Assembly: GCA_009731375.1 (NCBI GenBank)
Contig: BJOX01000164.1
Location: 49,566-113,565, forward strand
Reading direction: 5' to 3'
Origin: Paulinella micropora
Taxonomy: Eukaryota > Cercozoa > Imbricatea > Euglyphida
Length of the DNA: 64,000 nucleotides
Shown piece after piece: positions 59,042 through 64,000 of this stretch. Numbering within the stretch: the first letter of the stretch is position 1; each line of letters starts with the position of its first letter. The position numbers were made by a program, and so were the translations under genes. Below the pieces are notes generated by a model. The model was not told the origin of the DNA, ran no database searches, and saw only the letters and a program-made list of their open reading frames with translations.

Positions 59042-59076
<35 letters not shown>

Positions 59077-59348
59077 TATTATTATTATTATTATAATAAC
59101 AACAACAACAACAATATGCACCTTCTTAGGGATATAGTTGAAAATATGAATTTCGAATGTAATAACAAACTAGTACCAAAATGAATGGCTGACATTGCTG
59201 TAAGGCTGTAAAAGTTGTGCCATGTGAGAACGAGAGGGAAAACGACGATGGGAAGGGGGGGCGGGGGGGTTGCGCAAATTCGCGCACCGAAAACCATCCT
59301 TTCAGGTGTTGGCGCATCCCCTAGTTATTATTATTATTATTATTATTA

Positions 59349-59389
<41 letters not shown>

Positions 59390-59390
59390 T

Positions 59391-59431
59391 GGAGGCGCAT
59401 GGCCCTTGGGCTCGGCCATGACAGGTCAATA
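59391..59431 (+). repeat. SINE-like tail fragment
   Basis: TGGAGGCGCATGGCCCTTGG, then GGCTCGGCCATGACAGGTCA, between two (ATT)n arrays; like the 3' tails of the SINE families but not identical to any. Confidence 0.6.
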
Positions 59432-59432
59432 C

Positions 59433-59480
<48 letters not shown>

Positions 59481-59496
59481 CATAATCATTATCATC

Positions 59497-59560
<64 letters not shown>

Positions 59561-59561
59561 T

Positions 59562-59622
59562 TGGACACCGTGATAGCCCAGTGGTCAAGTTCTACCATCT
59601 GGGCCCTGTCGCCAGTTCGATT
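59562..59622 (+). mobile_element. SINE family A, head fragment at gap
   Basis: Starts TGGACACCGTGATAGCCCAG and runs to box B before the gap 59623-59819; opposite orientation to most copies. Confidence 0.85.
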
Positions 59623-59819
59623 NNNNNNNNNNNNNNNNNNNNNNNNNNNNNNNNNNNNNNNNNNNNNNNNNNNNNNNNNNNNNNNNNNNNNNNNNNNNNN
59701 NNNNNNNNNNNNNNNNNNNNNNNNNNNNNNNNNNNNNNNNNNNNNNNNNNNNNNNNNNNNNNNNNNNNNNNNNNNNNNNNNNNNNNNNNNNNNNNNNNNN
59801 NNNNNNNNNNNNNNNNNNN

Positions 59820-59935
59820 AGAGTAATGTTCTATGCCGTCACTTCCTTTATTCCACCGATTGGTGTGGAGACTTTCCTTATGGAATGGAGGACTGGATGC
59901 ACATGGCCTTTTGGCTCAGCAATTGGCAGGAGATA

Positions 59936-59938
<3 letters not shown>
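59820..59938 (+). mobile_element. SINE-like repeat, family C, copy 2
   Basis: Inverse match to 51731-51850, ending CAGGAGATACA and (ATT)n; 5' part lost in the gap. Confidence 0.75.
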
Positions 59939-59989
<51 letters not shown>

Positions 59990-59994
59990 CATCA

Positions 59995-60047
<53 letters not shown>

Positions 60048-60056
60048 GTTATTGTT
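59939..60056. repeat. (ATT)n array
   Basis: (ATT)n between two SINE copies with a CATCATC interruption. Confidence 0.9.
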
Positions 60057-60289
60057 TGGACACCGTGATAGCCCAGTGGTCAAGTTCTACCATCTGGGCC
60101 CTGTCGCCAGTTCGATTCCCGTCGGTGCCACCAGTATTTTCATTGAACATACCGGTCCGTCTGGAAGTGTTGGAACTGCCCTTGCGGGGGTGTCATTAGA
60201 GCCAATCGTCAATTCTTCGTACTCCCCTCACGGGTGAGACGATGGAGGCGCATGTGCAGATTTGCATCAGCCATTGACAGAGAAGCACT
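60057..60289 (+). mobile_element. SINE family A, full copy, reference
   Basis: 233 bp. The head is tRNA-like: TGGACACCGTGATAGCCCAG holds box A (TAGCCCAGTGG), and AGTTCGATTCCC 45-50 bases later is box B, the internal Pol III promoter. A body of about 90 bases follows (CCGGTCCGTCTGGAAGTGTT, GCGGGGGTGTCATTAG), then the tail GATGGAGGCGCATGTGCAGA, CAGCCATTGACAGAGAAGCA and (ATT)n. The tail resembles the LINE 3' end, so the LINE is the likely partner. No ORF. Other copies: 42902, 50688, 51179, 52282, 53029, 58774, 59562, 61444, 7381. Confidence 0.9.
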
Positions 60290-60305
60290 ATTGTTATTGT
60301 TATTA

Positions 60306-60368
<63 letters not shown>

Positions 60369-60396
60369 GTGACTAGCTTGCGAAAACACAAAGTAT

Positions 60397-60673
60397 CAGC
60401 CTCTGAACCCCTCTGGCATAACTCTTAGAGCCTTAAGACATTCTCAGCCATTCATTTTGGAACTGTACAAAAATTTTCGTAAATCTCTACTTCAACTGGT
60501 TCACTACCTAGAGCGCGTCCCGAGGTTGAGAAAACCAAAAAAGCAGCCTCTGAACCTTCTGGCACAACTTCGGAGCCTTGGAGCATTCTCAGCCATTCAT
60601 TTTGGTGCCGGCTGATTCGCTTGGGTACGTACAATTACAGGGGCTGGGGTTCCGGGGGGAGGGCCCCCCGGAC

Positions 60674-60730
<57 letters not shown>

Positions 60731-61195
60731 NNNNNNNNNNCTGCCGGCACAACTCAGCCATTTAATTTTGTGGCGGCTAATTTGCTTTGGGTACGTACAA
60801 TTACGGGGCTGGGGTTCCCGCTCCCCCCCGTCGACAGGGTACGTTCAATTGCCGGAGGTCGGCAAGCACTCCCCAAAAAAAAACGAGGAATTTTGGCAGT
60901 CAGGACACTCCCCTAAGGCAAATATTTGCGTGAATTCCAAAAAACTAAATCAGCATCAATATCGAGTCTGGACCTAGCCACCCTGCAAATATGAGCTCCC
61001 AACTCCTCCTGGTTCCCACAAACCATGATTTATTCCGACAGGGGTGCAGAAATGGGGTGAAAAAAAAAGGAATTTTGGCATTCAGGACACTCCCCTAACG
61101 CACATATTTGCGTGAATTCCAAAAAAATCATATCAGCATCAACATCGAGTCTGGGGCTAGCCACCCTGCAAATATGAGCGCCAACTCCTGGTTCC
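60397..61195 (+). repeat. Nested local duplications with C-run
   Basis: CAGCCATTCATTTTGG-containing blocks at 60400-60460 and 60542-60610, and a related one at 60741-60810; a 130-bp block (GGACACTCCCCTAA, TTTGCGTGAATTCC) at 60889-61018 repeats at 61070-61197. A C-run with a 10-base gap (60731-60740) lies between. No exon found. Confidence 0.7.
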
Positions 61196-61300
61196 CTTCC
61201 CTTCCCTTCCCTTTCCTTCCCTTTCCCTTCCCTTCCCTTTCCCTTCCCTTTCCCTTTCCTTCCCTTCCCTTTCCTTTCCTTTCCTTCTTTCCTTTCTTTC
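61196..61300. repeat. (TTCCC)n array
   Basis: TTCCC and TTTCC pentamers after the second duplicated block. Confidence 0.9.
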
Positions 61301-61412
61301 CATGATTTATTCCGACAGGGGTGCGGAAATGCCGGGGGGGGGGGGGGGACACAATTTTCATTTTCCCCCTCCCCCCAAACTCCCCACCCTCTACTCCCAA
61401 CACCTTTCAGGG

Positions 61413-61443
<31 letters not shown>

Positions 61444-61445
<2 letters not shown>

Positions 61446-61512
61446 GTGCTTCTCTGTCAATGGCTGATGCATTTCTGCACATGCGCCTCCATCGTCTCAC
61501 CCGTGAGGGGAG
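61444..61512 (-). mobile_element. SINE family A, tail fragment at gap
   Basis: Sense 3' end with (AAT)n; body lost in the gap 61513-61809. Confidence 0.8.
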
Positions 61513-61809
61513 NNNNNNNNNNNNNNNNNNNNNNNNNNNNNNNNNNNNNNNNNNNNNNNNNNNNNNNNNNNNNNNNNNNNNNNNNNNNNNNNNNNNNNNN
61601 NNNNNNNNNNNNNNNNNNNNNNNNNNNNNNNNNNNNNNNNNNNNNNNNNNNNNNNNNNNNNNNNNNNNNNNNNNNNNNNNNNNNNNNNNNNNNNNNNNNN
61701 NNNNNNNNNNNNNNNNNNNNNNNNNNNNNNNNNNNNNNNNNNNNNNNNNNNNNNNNNNNNNNNNNNNNNNNNNNNNNNNNNNNNNNNNNNNNNNNNNNNN
61801 NNNNNNNNN

Positions 61810-61872
<63 letters not shown>

Positions 61873-61875
61873 CAC

Positions 61876-62003
61876 CATTTCCGTTGGAGGGACTCATGAG
61901 GGCGAATGAGAGGTCCTCCTGTTCATCTGCTTTGACAGCTTGAGCGAGGCAGGTCAAGGCAGGCCGCACAGACAGCAGCGAGTCTAGGAATGAGGACCCT
62001 TCC
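61876..62003 (-). CDS. B-box/MYND gene exon (EGSSFLDSLL)
   Basis: Acceptor CCACCACTTGCAG, donor GTGAGCTC; 128 bases, phase 2 in, 1 out. Reads EGSSFLDSLLSVRPALTCLA, then QAVKADEQEDLSFALMSPSN. Helical, like armadillo or HEAT segments, but unassigned. Confidence 0.88.
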
Positions 62004-62174
62004 CTGCAAGTGGTGGAGGTAGGTAGGCAGGTAGGTAGGTAGGTAAATCTATCTTGATATGTACGAAAAACGTAGACATGCACGTGGATTCGAATAGAAA
62101 CTAAATTCCTATCTCTTATCTCTATCTCTATCTCTATCTCTCTATCTCTTATCTCAATATATCTCTATCTGCAC

Positions 62175-62239
62175 CTGCAGGTGGTCTCGACAAGGTCTTC
62201 ATCCGGGTTGATCTCGCCGATCGCCTCTGTCAGCTGGTC
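62175..62239 (-). CDS. B-box/MYND gene exon (DQLTEAIGEI)
   Basis: Acceptor TGTGTGTTCAG, donor GTGCAGAT; 65 bases, phase 0 in, 2 out. Reads DQLTEAIGEINPDEDLVETT. Confidence 0.85.
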
Positions 62240-62319
62240 CTGAACACACAACACACACACACATACGCACAGTGGAGAAATGCCATTGGGCTACCTCACA
62301 TCGAAGGAGGGAAGGACAC

Positions 62320-63002
<683 letters not shown>

Positions 63003-63503
63003 CCATCTGTGTGTATTTGTGTGTGTGAGAGAGAGAGAGAGTAGTGCATCTGTGTTGTGTGTGTGTGTGTGTGTGTGGTGATGGTATGTGTATACGCGTG
63101 TGCGCTGTACATGTGATTGCTTATGTATTTCAATGGCATATCACAGGATGAATATATAATTCATGAACACTTTACACCTTGCGCGCATGTCTATCGCACG
63201 CGCGAGAACAGACCAGTGACCACACTTTGACGTGTGTATAGTAGTTCTCTTGCATGCTGGCCATGTTGTAGGCTTTTGAGAAAAAAGTTAGTTGCTGGTA
63301 CTTTCTTGTCAGGCATTGTTGGAAGATAACAAATGGAACAAATAATTTTGCCAGGCCGCCGACTTGTGTGCACAATAAAAGGTTGCTGTAACAGACCCGC
63401 ATAAGCACAAATCGAGAGACGTACACGTATCAGGCAAGAAAGAAGCAACGCAAGAGAGAAACAAAGGAGAATAAAGCGACGCAATGTATGGTTTGAGTCT
63501 TAC

Positions 63504-63548
63504 GAGGAGACTGGCCACGGTGACGTGACGTGTCTCCATCATCGTTGC
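63504..63548 (-). CDS. B-box/MYND gene, most upstream exon found
   Basis: Acceptor GGACTAGTCAG, donor GTAAGACT; 45 bases, phase 0 both ends. Reads ATMMETRHVTVASLL and joins DQLTEAIG. It is internal, not the start. A possible 21-base exon with very good borders lies at 63771-63791, but its phase does not fit without another exon between. Confidence 0.7.
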
Positions 63549-63839
63549 CTGACTAGTCCCATCCACTAGTCCTCAGCCTTTTAGCGAGAGGATGGATGGC
63601 AGGTTTTGCCTGGCTACTCTACAAGGAACCTTAAGTATTTGCGTTAGCGCATCGTTAAAAATGTCACAAGATACCGATATGCCCAATCCGGACCGGGAAT
63701 GCCAGTTCTTAAAATTATTATTTTTTTGTGATTCATTGCTAGTTTTTAGTGTGTGTACCTGAGTACTTACCTGCAATTCTTACGAGTCCACCTGGTGTGA
63801 GAGAGTGTGAGATTCTCTGTCAATGTGTTTTTGTATGTG

Positions 63840-63854
63840 GTTGTGTGGGGTGGG

Positions 63855-63898
<44 letters not shown>

Positions 63899-63905
63899 AT
63901 GTGTG

Positions 63906-63959
<54 letters not shown>

Positions 63960-64000
63960 GACGTCTCTCTCTCTCTCCTCTCTCTCTCTCTCTTGCTCTC
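63840..64000. repeat. (GT)n, (GA)n and (TC)n at window end
   Basis: Dinucleotide arrays; GA followed by TC makes a hairpin-capable end. Confidence 0.9.

Noticed and set aside
63771-63791. 21-base exon with near-perfect borders (CACCAG and GTAAGTAC)
   Set aside because: In phase 0 it has a stop; phases 1 and 2 do not connect to the exon at 63504-63548. Kept only as a possible upstream exon.

Overview
The window looks like nuclear DNA from a unicellular eukaryote whose genome is saturated with simple repeats, most likely an alga or alveolate-type protist. The reasons are canonical GT-AG introns, a non-LTR retrotransposon, tRNA-headed SINEs, kinesin-light-chain-type TPR genes and zinc-finger genes of the B-box and MYND kinds. 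A chromerid such as Chromera velia is my best guess, but that is inference and nothing here proves it. More than half of the bases are di- to hexanucleotide arrays, and at least 20 stretches of N (for example 420-520, 7201-7380, 7735-8449, 30381-30898, 37735-37984, 42598-42835, 45847-46544, 53095-53562, 59623-59819, 61513-61809, 62349-62861) interrupt them.

Layout. 1-880: a SINE-like repeat and an (AAT)n array. 880-6001: a LINE on the minus strand with one intact 1702-codon ORF (endonuclease, reverse transcriptase, zinc knuckle). 6.9-10.4 kb: (AAT)n, (GA)n and (GTT)n arrays. 11.2-14.1 kb: a decayed reverse-transcriptase gene lying between two G-rich telomere-like tracts. 15.3-15.8 kb: two minus-strand exons of a probable SNF2-family ATPase. 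18.07-20.33 kb: a plus-strand kinesin-light-chain-type TPR gene broken by two in-frame stops and a frameshift.

21.2-63.5 kb is, on my reading, a single minus-strand gene of at least 42 kb. I found about 39 short exons with GT-AG borders. At nearly every joint where both borders are visible the reading phase fits, and the chain ends in a MYND zinc-finger exon with a stop codon and an AATAAA 17 bases later. The visible protein is about 1,380 residues, with a B-box zinc finger split over two exons in the middle and a MYND finger at the C terminus. The introns are almost nothing but microsatellites, SINE copies and tandem, often partial, copies of the neighbouring exon. Some exon copies (27.5-28.1 kb, 55.1-56.5 kb) vary mostly at synonymous sites.

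The LINE, three SINE-like families and a tail fragment share a similar 3' end (TGGAGGC-CATG, then a short variable part, then (ATT)n), which suggests that the SINEs use this LINE's enzymes. No ORF made of repeated Leu, Ile, Asn, Ser, Tyr or Val is reported as a gene. All exon calls come from reading splice borders and frames by eye; no search or RNA evidence was available.
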